DNA of 64,000 bases from CF-118 sp035934385. Lineage in GTDB: Bacteria > Chloroflexota > Dormibacteria > Dormibacterales > Dormibacteraceae. Positions 47,609-55,870 of the stretch are shown one piece after another. The stretch lies in assembly GCA_035934385.1 (NCBI GenBank), contig DASYXY010000044.1:39515-103514 (forward strand), given 5' to 3'. Position numbers and translations under genes: made by a program. Positions within the stretch are counted from its first letter, which is position 1. Every line of letters begins with the position of its first letter. The notes beneath the pieces were generated by a model, which searched no databases, was not told the origin of the DNA, and worked only from the letters and a program-made list of their open reading frames with translations.

Positions 47609-50600
47609 CTACGTTCGGATTCCTGCGCGTACCTCCAACCGATAGGCGGGGACCGGTTTGTCAAACCCTTTCAGATTCAGGGTGACCGCCTCCGTGGAGT
47701 AGCCGCCCGCTTCCAGCCACTCCCCCAGCCGCCGGTGCGCTTCGTCGCTCATGACCACCTCGCCGGCGGCTGCTTCCGCCTGCAGGCGTGACGCCAGGTT
47801 GGTGACGCTGCCCAGGACGCTGACGTTGGCCGAGTCGGCGAGCCGGCCCACGACGGCAGGCCCGACCGCAACCCCGGCTCCCACCGGCAGGTCGACCAAC
47901 GCGGCCTTGTCGATGATGGCAATGGCGGCGCGCACCGCCTGCAGGGCGTGGTCGACCGTCTGGCCGGAGACGTTGAACGTCGCCATCACCGCGTCGCCTG
48001 CGAACTTGTCCACGATGCCCGAGTGCCGCGCCACCTCCTGCGCCGCCCAGCGCTGCAGGGAGGCGATACGGTCCACGAGCTGGGCGGGCGCCGAAGCGCC
48101 GGTCATCGCGGTGTAGCCACGGACGTCCGCGAAGAGCACGCTGACCATCCTTTCGCCGGTTGGACCCACCTCCGCCGGGCGGACCGTCGGGGGCGCAGGC
48201 GCGGTCACCTCGACGCCAAGGCGCGCAGCGACATCCCGCGCCAAACGTGCCGCCAGCCTGGCGCCGCCGGCCTCGGCTTCGACCACACTCGACTCCAGGC
48301 GCCAGCGAGCCGATTGCTCGTCACCTGCCCTGAACTCCGATTCAGCCAGGGCGCGGCTTGCGTGCCATGCGTCGAGCAGAAGTCCTTCCTGCCGCAGCCT
48401 GTCCACCGCAGGACCCAGCCTCGCCACAGCCTCGCTGAACCTGCCCTCAGCCAGTGCCAGGCGGCCCCGGGCGACCTCCGCTCGAACGAGCGGTGGGTCC
48501 ACGTCCTGGTTCGGCAGGAGTCCGACGAAGTTGTGGAGCCACTCCGCCTCCGATTCCGCGGCCTCGGCAATGGCGTCTGCGGGCGAGCCGATGTAGGCAA
48601 GCCGCGGGTCGAAATCGCGCACGACAGCAAGAGCCGCCGCCATGTTGCCAGCGGCCAGCTCGAGCCTCACGCGGGCGGCGGTGTCGTAGACCCAGTCCTG
48701 CCCCTCCACCCGGCTGGAGACCGGCGGCATCACAGCCGCGGCTTCGGCCGGTTGGAGAGCCTCGGCCAGCGCATGCGCCAGGAGCACCTGGGCACGCCAC
48801 TCGTTCTTGCTGTGCCCCGATTCGCGCGCCTGCTGTAGGGCCGTCCGCGCGTGCGCGATCGCACTGGCAATGCGGCCAGCGTGAAGGTCCAGCAGGCCGT
48901 CGATGTAGTCGGGCCAGCCAAGGGCGCCCTGGACCTGTCGTGCCGCCCACTCGTTCGCGCGCCGGCCGAATCCAATATGAATCGACGCCCACGCCCCGTT
49001 GAAGGTCGCGTTGCCCGCCTGCCAGAGGTTGTTGCCATCCATCGCCGCGCGGTAGCTATCTTCCATGAGGCCCAAACCGCCCTCGATGTCGCCGCCGCTG
49101 ATCTTGCTCAGGGCAAGAAAGTTCCACGACCACGCGAGGGCCATACTGGAACCGGCCGCCTTGGCGATCTCCGCTGCGCGTTCCGCCTCGGCCATGCCGG
49201 CGCCTCCGCGCGTATCGAACACGCCCAGGCCCGCCAGCCTGATATAAGCGACCGCCAGGGCCTCGCTCGGACCCTGGGTCTCCAGCACGTCCCGAGCCCG
49301 AACGAACTGCTCGCGAGCAAGGTCGGTACGCAACAGCTCCCAGTAGCAGCGGCCGAGAAGCAGTCGATGCCCGGCGGCCTCCAGCGTCAGCCCTGCCGCT
49401 TCGAGGTTGGGAATCGCCTCCTCGAGCAGCTTCTTGGCGGCGCCGGTTTCCGCGTTGTTCCAGTAGGCGTCGGCGGCGCGACACATCAAGCGGCTGCGCT
49501 CGGTCGCGTCCTTGATATGCGGGATGGCCCGCTCGAACAGGTCGGCGGCATCGCGGTAGGCGCGCGAGCTAAGCGCCGCCTCAGCCGCCGCCACGCACAT
49601 GCCAACGGCCTGCTCGTAGCTGCCGGCCATCAGCAGGTGATGGGCGAGGTCGATCGCTTTCCATCCTGGCCTGGACTCCAGCACCTCAGCTATCCGAGCG
49701 TGCAGCTGCTGGCGCCGAGGCGCGGCAATGTCCTCATAGATGGCCTCGCGTGTGAGCGCGTGGCGGAAGCTGTAGCGGCCGCCCGATCTCTCGCCTTCAT
49801 CGAGCAGCTGGTTGGAAACGGAAGCCTCGAGCGCCGAGACGACCGCGTGCTCGTCCTTGCTGGTGACCGCCGCAAGGGTGGCGGCGTCGAAAGCGAGGCC
49901 GATGGCGGACGCCGCCGACAGCACCTCCACCTCTACCGGCTGCAGGCGGTCGAGACGGCGCAGGATCGCGTCGCGGACGGTGCTCGGCAGCCGCATCTCG
50001 TGCACGGCTTTGCGGTCCCAACCTCGCTCGCTCTGGAAGATGTCGCCCCGATCGAGCGCTTCGCGCAACATCTCCTCGATCACGAACGGGTTGCCCTCGC
50101 TGCGCTCGGAGACGAAATCGCGGAACTCATCGCTCACGTCCGCCTCTTTGAAGATCGACATGACCATCGTCTTCACAGCGGGCGGCCCGAGCGGGCCGAT
50201 CTCGACCATCTGCGCCAACCCCGATCGCCGCCACATCTGAAGGCTCGGCAGGAGGGCGTGCCGGCGATGCATCTCATCCGTGCGGTAGGTCGCGAGCAGC
50301 AGCACCTTGGTCGAGCGCAGGCGCCGCGTCGCGTAGTCGACCAGCTCGCGCGTGGCGGGATCGGCCCAGTGAAGGTCCTCGATCACCAGCAGCACGCCGC
50401 GGGCTCTCGCGGCCTCTGTGAGTAGGAGAACGATCGCCTCGAAGAGGCGCAGCTTCGACATCGTTGGATCACCGCCTGTGCTCACGGCGGGGCCGATTTG
50501 CGGAAACAGCTGGCCGAGCTCATCGGCGGCCGGCCCGAGGCGCAGACGCAACGCGGGCACGTCCTGCCGGGAGAGGTGATTCCCAATGGCCTCCACGAAC

Positions 50601-50839
50601 GGCAGATATGGGAGCGACAGCTCGGCTTCGCTGCACGCCCCGGTCATCACGACGCAACCGAGGCGTTCCGCGCGCCGGCTGAGTTCGCGGACCAGCCGCG
50701 ACTTGCCCATGCCGGCTTCTCCGCCGAGAACAACAACTCCGCCATCACCGCGCACGGCCGAGAGGAGTGCGTCCTCCAGCTGCGAAAGCTCCGCGTCCCG
50801 GCCGACGAGTGCCGGGCTTACAACCCTGGCGACGGCCAC
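47609..50839 (-). CDS. AAA/STAND ATPase-TPR protein with C-terminal class III nucleotide cyclase
   Basis: A 1076-residue regulator. The N-terminal ATPase has Walker A GEAGMGKS (40-47) and Walker B LLVIEDLHWADPA near 150. A TPR array follows (about 380-880), then a class III cyclase (about 893-1070) with VLFADVRGYT, FAGDAVMATFN and the Asn/Arg pair in VTNLASRLQ, so all core catalytic residues are present. The order is the reverse of the protein at 4906, where the cyclase comes first. A stand-alone cNMP-binding protein is encoded 10 bp upstream on the same strand, a plausible receptor for its product. Confidence 0.88.
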   Translation of the reverse strand: MAVARVVSPALVGRDAELSQLEDALLSAVRGDGGVVVLGGEAGMGKSRLVRELSRRAERLGCVVMTGACSEAELSLPYLPFVEAIGNHLSRQDVPALRLRLGPAADELGQLFPQIGPAVSTGGDPTMSKLRLFEAIVLLLTEAARARGVLLVIEDLHWADPATRELVDYATRRLRSTKVLLLATYRTDEMHRRHALLPSLQMWRRSGLAQMVEIGPLGPPAVKTMVMSIFKEADVSDEFRDFVSERSEGNPFVIEEMLREALDRGDIFQSERGWDRKAVHEMRLPSTVRDAILRRLDRLQPVEVEVLSAASAIGLAFDAATLAAVTSKDEHAVVSALEASVSNQLLDEGERSGGRYSFRHALTREAIYEDIAAPRRQQLHARIAEVLESRPGWKAIDLAHHLLMAGSYEQAVGMCVAAAEAALSSRAYRDAADLFERAIPHIKDATERSRLMCRAADAYWNNAETGAAKKLLEEAIPNLEAAGLTLEAAGHRLLLGRCYWELLRTDLAREQFVRARDVLETQGPSEALAVAYIRLAGLGVFDTRGGAGMAEAERAAEIAKAAGSSMALAWSWNFLALSKISGGDIEGGLGLMEDSYRAAMDGNNLWQAGNATFNGAWASIHIGFGRRANEWAARQVQGALGWPDYIDGLLDLHAGRIASAIAHARTALQQARESGHSKNEWRAQVLLAHALAEALQPAEAAAVMPPVSSRVEGQDWVYDTAARVRLELAAGNMAAALAVVRDFDPRLAYIGSPADAIAEAAESEAEWLHNFVGLLPNQDVDPPLVRAEVARGRLALAEGRFSEAVARLGPAVDRLRQEGLLLDAWHASRALAESEFRAGDEQSARWRLESSVVEAEAGGARLAARLARDVAARLGVEVTAPAPPTVRPAEVGPTGERMVSVLFADVRGYTAMTGASAPAQLVDRIASLQRWAAQEVARHSGIVDKFAGDAVMATFNVSGQTVDHALQAVRAAIAIIDKAALVDLPVGAGVAVGPAVVGRLADSANVSVLGSVTNLASRLQAEAAAGEVVMSDEAHRRLGEWLEAGGYSTEAVTLNLKGFDKPVPAYRLEVRAGIRT

Positions 50840-50849
50840 AGATACGTGC

Positions 50850-51254
50850 CTAGCGGGACCCTATCGCCTCTTCGGCTTCGCGCAGGCGGCGGCTGAGGGT
50901 CTGCAGCAGTCGGTAGGCGACCTCCGGGTGACTGCTGAGGAACTCCTTGAACTCCCACTCGGGGATGGCGGCCGAGACCAGGTCGGTGCGGGCCGTGATG
51001 TCCGCGCTCCGGCCCTGCATGTCGAGCAGGGCCATCTCGCCGAAATGGTCGCCTGGGCCGAGGAGACGGTGCCGCCCGTCGACGGTGCTCACCTCCGCCT
51101 GGCCCTCGAGGATGACCATGAACCCGACTCCGTCCTTGCCCCGGAGTACGGGCTTAACGCCCTTCGGGTGGCGGACCTCGCGCATCTGTTTGCCGAGCTT
51201 CTTGAGGTCACCTTCGGGCATGCCCGCGAACAGTCCTACCGGCTTCAGGTCCAT
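50850..51254 (-). CDS. Stand-alone cyclic-nucleotide-binding domain protein
   Basis: A 134-residue CRP-like sensor domain without a DNA-binding part. The phosphate-binding cassette reads FGEMALLDMQGRSADI, with the Glu and Arg that hold the ribose-phosphate. The C-terminal helix (YRLLQTLSRRLREAEEA) is long enough for dimerisation. It lies between an MFS gene and the AAA-TPR-cyclase gene, all on one strand with short gaps, so synthesis and binding of a cyclic nucleotide may be linked here. Confidence 0.85.
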   Translation of the reverse strand: MDLKPVGLFAGMPEGDLKKLGKQMREVRHPKGVKPVLRGKDGVGFMVILEGQAEVSTVDGRHRLLGPGDHFGEMALLDMQGRSADITARTDLVSAAIPEWEFKEFLSSHPEVAYRLLQTLSRRLREAEEAIGSR

Positions 51255-51272
51255 CGGCGCGATTCTATCCGC

Positions 51273-51449
51273 TTAAAACAAGTGCGTCAGGAAGCGGCGC
51301 AGGACCTTCGGCCCGGAAGGTGCCATGTAAGGCGGTAGGAGCTTGCGCATGCGGCTGAAGGCAAGGTCTGTCAGGCCGGTTGGCTCCTGGCCGGCGACGG
51401 GGCCACTTGTTGAACGGAAGGAGCTGCGCCTCGTCCGCCGTCGCCATCG
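51273..51449 (-). other. Gap between MFS and cNMP genes, open in the MFS frame past its TAG
   Basis: After the MFS TAG stop the same frame stays open for 58 codons and ends at TAA (51273-51275). Its last part reads MRKLLPPYMAPSGPKVLRRF before a short hydrophobic end, which looks protein-like. Either a small gene starting at the ATG near 51351 or stop readthrough could explain this; chance is also possible. Confidence 0.25.
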
Positions 51450-52661
51450 CTACATCGCCACCGATGGCTTGAGCGCTTCGGCGGGCGGAGCGGCGACCGC
51501 CGAGTACCTCTCCATCTCGCTTTCTGTCGGCAGCAGCCACGCCACGCCGATCGTCACCACCACCAGGATCACGTGCGTCATCAGCGACTTCTGCAGCCCG
51601 ATCGCGTCGCCGATGGCGCCGTTGATGGGAACGCCAATCGCGCCGGTGACGAAGCCGAGGCCCATCACGAGGCCGGACGCGAGACCGGCGCGGGACGCCA
51701 TGAGCTGCTGCGCCATCAGCAGCATGAGCGGCGCGGTCGACGCAGCCAGAAAGCCGATGGCGATGCCGGTGACGAATCCCCACGGCCCGGGGAACAGCGT
51801 GTAAAGGAGGATGGCGGGGATGCTGAGGATCAGGGTGCCGATGATCACGGTGCGCCGGCCGAACCGATCGGCCAGCGCGCCGCAGCCGACAGTTCCGACC
51901 GCGCTCGCCAGGACCAGGGTCGTGACCAGCGGTCCGTAGAAGCCCGGTCCGTAACCGAGCTCCTTGTACCAGGTGGGCGTGAACGCCTGGAAGACAGACA
52001 CAGTCCAACTGCGCGACATCATCACGCCGATCACGGCGGCGATTGCGAGCAGGGGCACCACCTGCGTTGATGCCGGGACGGCCTTGCGTTCGATTGCCGC
52101 TCCAGGAGCCGGCTTGCGCATCCTCCACAGCAAATACGCGCCTGTGACGACGCCGGGGATCAGCAACCAGCCGGTGCCGCGCAGCCCGAACCATGTGAGC
52201 AGGCCGATGCCGATGAGCGGGCCGATCGCGACGCCGACCGTCCCCGCGGTCACGTAGATCGACATGCCGGCGCTGCGGCTCCGCTTCGGAAGCAGCGCGC
52301 GCACGTCGAGCGCGCCAAAAGGATGGAACGCTCCAGTACCGAGTCCCGACAGACACGCCAGCGCCACCAGGAGCGGGAACGTTGGCACGAACCCCACGAG
52401 TGCGAACGTGATCGCGGTCCAGGCCAGGGAGGCGCCCGTGAAACGCGTGCCGTACCGGTCGGCGATGACGCCGAACAGGGGCTGCGATATCGCCGCGGTT
52501 CCGCTGTACGCGAGGCTGATCAAGCCAACGGTTGCGAAGTTCAGGTCGAAGCGCCCGATCAGCACTGGATAAAGGACGGGGATGACGCCGACGTAGCTGT
52601 CGACTGTGAGGTGGCCGAGCATCAGCGAGATGAGCTTCCCGTTGCGCAGGAAGTCCCTCAC
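51450..52661 (-). CDS. MFS transporter, fosmidomycin-resistance (Fsr)-like
   Basis: A 403-residue major facilitator with 12 hydrophobic segments. Its opening LGHLTVDSYVGVIPVLYPVL is typical of the Fsr group, and motif A appears as GVIADRYGTRF and again in the second half as GALADRFGRRT. It exports small compounds; the substrate is not predictable. It follows an unknown gene by 18 bp and precedes the cNMP/cyclase pair on the same strand. Confidence 0.9.
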   Translation of the reverse strand: MRDFLRNGKLISLMLGHLTVDSYVGVIPVLYPVLIGRFDLNFATVGLISLAYSGTAAISQPLFGVIADRYGTRFTGASLAWTAITFALVGFVPTFPLLVALACLSGLGTGAFHPFGALDVRALLPKRSRSAGMSIYVTAGTVGVAIGPLIGIGLLTWFGLRGTGWLLIPGVVTGAYLLWRMRKPAPGAAIERKAVPASTQVVPLLAIAAVIGVMMSRSWTVSVFQAFTPTWYKELGYGPGFYGPLVTTLVLASAVGTVGCGALADRFGRRTVIIGTLILSIPAILLYTLFPGPWGFVTGIAIGFLAASTAPLMLLMAQQLMASRAGLASGLVMGLGFVTGAIGVPINGAIGDAIGLQKSLMTHVILVVVTIGVAWLLPTESEMERYSAVAAPPAEALKPSVAM

Positions 52662-52679
52662 GCGGAGAAGCCTACCCGC

Positions 52680-53408
52680 TCAATCCCACACGCTACGACT
52701 CGTCAGCCCGGCCGCGCGGATGGCGGTTCCATCGAGCTCCTTGTCGGCGCTTTCCAGTCCGCGCGCTTGCCAGTGGCACGTGATAGTCACGGGGCCGTCG
52801 GGTGGCAGAGGCCAGATGAAGAACTTGAAGTCCCAGTGGTTGCCGCCTCCGCCGCCGCCCATGGGGCCGATGACCGGCCCAGCCGGTTCTGTTGGGTCCC
52901 TCCCCTCGCTCCATTCCCGGTAGTAGTCCATGAAGGCGGGGCTCGGGCGAGTGCCGCCGCGCGAGTCGCGACCGTCGCTGAAGTGAATCGCTATCTGGAT
53001 CCCCATGTCCTCGTCATGCCCTTGGCCCGGCACGAAGCCCATAGCTTCCGGCGGAATGTCATCCTTCGACCGCATTGCGATGCTTAGCGTGAACCCGTTC
53101 GAGTAGGCGGCGCAGTCGGTGACCGCGATGAAGAGGCGCGGCTCGACGGCAATCACAATGCGAGCAGCCACCGCGACTCCGACCTCATCGTCGGGCGGTC
53201 CACCCCACCTGGGCTGGGGTGGCGGCCCTTCCCGAACCGGAGGCCCGCCTTTTCGTATGGCGCTCACGAACGTGACCGAGCTAGGCCGATTGACGCCCAG
53301 AAGCAGCAAGGTCGCTTGCCACCACGACCTGAGGCGCCAGCGCAGAGAGCCGACTCGGTCCACAGCTATTTGATTTTGAAACGAGTTTCCTACTGAGTAA
53401 CTCGACAT
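52680..53408 (-). CDS. Conserved hypothetical protein
   Basis: A 242-residue soluble protein without a known function. The core (from about 85) reads as beta-rich: FIAVTDCAAYSNGFTLSIAM, MGIQIAIHFSDGRDS, then a Gly-rich GPMGGGGGGNHWD loop, FFIWPLPPDGPVTITCHW and an acidic helix end. Proteins with this glycine loop and WPLPP.G segment are common as lone hypotheticals in actinobacteria and chloroflexi. The first 60 residues are basic and less protein-like, so the true start may be internal. It is first in a minus-strand run toward the MFS and cNMP genes. Confidence 0.65.
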   Translation of the reverse strand: MSSYSVGNSFQNQIAVDRVGSLRWRLRSWWQATLLLLGVNRPSSVTFVSAIRKGGPPVREGPPPQPRWGGPPDDEVGVAVAARIVIAVEPRLFIAVTDCAAYSNGFTLSIAMRSKDDIPPEAMGFVPGQGHDEDMGIQIAIHFSDGRDSRGGTRPSPAFMDYYREWSEGRDPTEPAGPVIGPMGGGGGGNHWDFKFFIWPLPPDGPVTITCHWQARGLESADKELDGTAIRAAGLTSRSVWD

Positions 53409-53434
53409 GCCAACAACCGTTGTACCTACGGGCG

Positions 53435-54112
53435 ATGCCTGTGGCGCGGATAGTGGCGCAGTTCGTGGCTCTGCTCAGCCTCGCTTCTGGCGTGGCTGGT
53501 TGCGGGCTGCTTGGCTACGGCAGCGCACCCCCCGCCGCGAATACGACGTCCTATCCAAATCAACCCGCCTCGCCGCTCCCTGCCGGCGTCGACCCCATAA
53601 CTGGCCTGCAGGCGAGGCCGATGAGGCCGCCCACGCTCGCGGCCAACGAGACCTGTTCGGCGTCCTCTCAAGCTGATCTAGGAGCGGTCGCGCCGAATTA
53701 CGGGGCCGGCGAAGGGCCCGCCTATCTCTCCGGCCAGGACAGCTGGTACGCGCACGGACAGGTGGCCGTCCTCATGGTGGACGCTCGCTACTCCGGACCG
53801 CTGCTGATCCGGACTTTTCAGTTGGGGGGCGACGCAAAATCGACTGTCGCTCTCTCACGCGATATAGGTCCGTCTGCCACCGCCAACGTCACGGACAAGG
53901 AACGGCAGCACGGCGTCGCCGTGGTCCCGGCACTCCTCACGGCGGAGGGTGGCTTGTATCTGCCCGCCGTGGCCCCGAGCTCGTTCTGGAGAGCCTGGAT
54001 CGGGACTCTCGAAACCGATGGCCCTGGTTGCTTCGGGCTACAGCTGGACGGAGACGTATTCACCGAATTCATCGTGTTCGTTGTCAACCCTGGGAGTCCG
54101 CCCCCCGGCTGA
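53435..54112 (+). CDS. Putative lipoprotein, unknown function
   Basis: A 225-residue exported protein. From ATG 53435 the signal ends in a lipobox SGVAGC with Cys23 as the lipidated residue, followed by a Pro/Ala/Ser-rich linker. The folded part (from about 90) is beta-rich, with GPLLIRTFQLGGD and SSFWRAWIGTLET stretches. No family is recognised. It diverges from the hypothetical gene at 53408 with 26 bp between starts. Confidence 0.65.
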   Translation: MPVARIVAQFVALLSLASGVAGCGLLGYGSAPPAANTTSYPNQPASPLPAGVDPITGLQARPMRPPTLAANETCSASSQADLGAVAPNYGAGEGPAYLSGQDSWYAHGQVAVLMVDARYSGPLLIRTFQLGGDAKSTVALSRDIGPSATANVTDKERQHGVAVVPALLTAEGGLYLPAVAPSSFWRAWIGTLETDGPGCFGLQLDGDVFTEFIVFVVNPGSPPPG

Positions 54113-54125
54113 GCCCGCCCCGCTT

Positions 54126-54245
54126 GGCGGTTTCACCCTCGGCCAGCAACGCCTGCACTGCTTTGTACCTCTGCTCAGTCACGCTCATCTCCCTAATGCG
54201 CGGGAGCGTGACACATCAGCCGAAGTAGCTGTGACACATCAGCCG
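54126..54245 (-). mobile_element. Remnant of an IS481-like transposase gene and its terminus
   Basis: From ATG 54188 the minus strand reads MSVTEQRYKAVQALLAEGET, the usual N-terminus of IS481-type transposases, and then the match ends. Upstream, GTGACACATCAGCCG occurs twice (54208-54222 and 54231-54245, 23-bp period), resembling terminal or subterminal IS repeats. The rest of the element is lost. It ends 42 bp from tRNA-Lys. Confidence 0.5.
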
Positions 54246-54287
54246 CCGGCCTTTGGAGGCGCGTCAGCGGAACTTGCACAAACTGAC

Positions 54288-54365
54288 TGGTGCCGGCGAC
54301 AGGATTCGAACCTGCGACCATCGGTTTAAAAGACCGCTGCTCTAACCAAGCTGAGCTACGCCGGC
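54288..54365 (-). tRNA. tRNA-Lys (anticodon TTT)
   Basis: Minus-strand cloverleaf: acceptor GCCGGCG/CGCCGGC, D-arm GCTC/GAGC, anticodon loop CTTTTAA, T-arm GCAGG-TTCGAAT-CCTGT, discriminator A, and encoded CCA. The first anticodon-stem pair is a G-A mismatch. Confidence 0.93.
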
Positions 54366-54695
54366 GTAGTCCAAATTGTGCCGCTCGGAGTCTGTCGGGT
54401 GCCCGTGGAGGCTCGCGGCTCCGATCAGCAGAGAGCTGTGGTCTGCCCGGTTGGTTCCAGCTGAATGATGTAGCCGGCACCATCTTGGAGGTTGAGATAC
54501 ACGGTCACCACCACGGTCTGGAGCTAACAAGGCAGCGGGATGACGACTGACCCAGAAGCAGAATTGGTAGCGCGGGCTGCGGCGCGGGCCGCCATGTCTG
54601 TGAGTTAGTTCTCCGATTGGGCACCTACCGAGGCAAGGAAGGGGCCGGCCTGGTTAGGTCGCCCCTCCCTTTCCTTGGAACCCCCACCCTTGCTA

Positions 54696-54749
54696 GACCT
54701 GACAACCCCCCGAGCCCGAAAACTCGCGGGCTAGCTGCTTGTCCAGGTC
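54696..54749. other. Nested stem-loop in a 518-bp gene-free stretch
   Basis: Between tRNA-Lys and the quinone reductase no gene is supported. The stretch holds a nested hairpin: GACCTGACAA (54696-54705) pairs with TTGTCCAGGTC (54739-54749, one bulged C), and inside it AGCCCG pairs with CGGGCT. To its left lies a looser inverted repeat, AAGGAAGGGGC and GCCCCTCCCTTTCCTT. It could be a small RNA or an IS scar. Confidence 0.35.
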
Positions 54750-54787
54750 ATGGCGGAATAAAAGGACGCGCGGCCCAGCGGAAGTAC

Positions 54788-54847
54788 GCGAGTGCCGGCA
54801 CTGGAGTGCTCAGAAGGGCTTTAAGGAGCGCGAGTGCCGGCACTCGC
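54788..54847 (+). repeat. Paired palindromic intergenic element, copy 3
   Basis: GCGAGTGCCGGCACTGG (54788-54804), a 25-nt core, then a 20-bp perfect palindrome centred at 54838/54839 containing GCGAGTGCCGGCACTCGC. The centres are 42 bp apart. It ends 36 bp before the quinone reductase start. Confidence 0.9.
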
Positions 54848-54883
54848 GGGTCTCGGGCAACCGGTGTGATGTAGCCTTCGGCC

Positions 54884-55870
54884 GTGAAGGCCTGGGTGGT
54901 GCACGAGCTCGGCGGACCCGACTCGATGCGCTTCGAGGACGTCGACGCCGCCGAGCCGGCTGATGGCCTGGTACGCATCAATGTCAAGGCAACCGGCATC
55001 AATTTCTTCGATGCGCTCATGGTCGCGGGCCTCTACCAGTCCAAGCCTCCTCTGCCCTTCGTCCCCGGCGCGGAGGTGGCCGGCGAGGTGGTCAGCGCGC
55101 CGCCAGACGCCGGACTCAAACCGGGACAGCACGTTATGGCCCTGGTCGACAACGCGACCCTCACCCGCGGCGCCTACGCGCAGGTCGCCGACGCGATGCC
55201 TCAGTCGGTCACGCGCATCCCGAACGACATGCCCTTCGAGGACGCTGCAGCTTTCACGCTCATCTACCAGACCGCGTGGTTCGGGCTGCACCGCCGGGCC
55301 AATCTGAAGGCTGGCGAAACGCTGCTCGTGCACGCGGGCGCGGGAGGCGTAGGCAGCGGAGCGATCCAGCTCGGCAGGGCCGCCGGCGCGAGGGTCATCG
55401 CCACCGCCGGATCGGACGAGAAGCTGGACGTCTGTAGAAAGCTCGGCGCCGACCACGCGATCAACTACAAGACTCAGGACTTCGCCGAGGAGGTGAAGTC
55501 CATCACCGGCGGACGCGGCGCCGACGTCATCTTCGACCCGATCGGAGGCGACGTCTACGACCGCTCTACCAAGTGCGTCGCCTTCGAGGGCCGCATCGTG
55601 GTGGTCGGTTTCACCTCGGGCCGCATCCCGACCGCCGCCCTCAACCACGCGCTCATCAAGAACTACTCGATCGTCGGCCTGCACTGGGGCCTGTACACGC
55701 GCCGGGCGCCCGAGCTCATAGGCCCCGCGATGCAATATCTGCTGAAGATGTACGCCGAAGGTCGCATCAAGCCCTATATCTCAAAGAAGCTGCCGCTGGC
55801 AGAAGCGCCACAGGGTCTCACCCTGGTCGGCGGTGGCAAGAGCACCGGCAAGGTGGTCCTCGTCCCCTGA
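54884..55870 (+). CDS. Zinc-independent NADPH:quinone oxidoreductase (MDR family)
   Basis: A 328-residue medium-chain reductase of the Qor type. The N-terminal catalytic part has GINFFDALMVAGLYQ and VPGAEVAGEV; the Rossmann fold has VHAGAGGVGSGAIQLGRAAG; and the family-typical FDPIGGDVYD follows. No zinc-binding cysteines are seen. It reduces quinones or enoyl-type compounds with NADPH. It starts with GTG 54884. Its stop lies in a CTGA overlap with the next reading frame. Confidence 0.88.
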   Translation: MKAWVVHELGGPDSMRFEDVDAAEPADGLVRINVKATGINFFDALMVAGLYQSKPPLPFVPGAEVAGEVVSAPPDAGLKPGQHVMALVDNATLTRGAYAQVADAMPQSVTRIPNDMPFEDAAAFTLIYQTAWFGLHRRANLKAGETLLVHAGAGGVGSGAIQLGRAAGARVIATAGSDEKLDVCRKLGADHAINYKTQDFAEEVKSITGGRGADVIFDPIGGDVYDRSTKCVAFEGRIVVVGFTSGRIPTAALNHALIKNYSIVGLHWGLYTRRAPELIGPAMQYLLKMYAEGRIKPYISKKLPLAEAPQGLTLVGGGKSTGKVVLVP

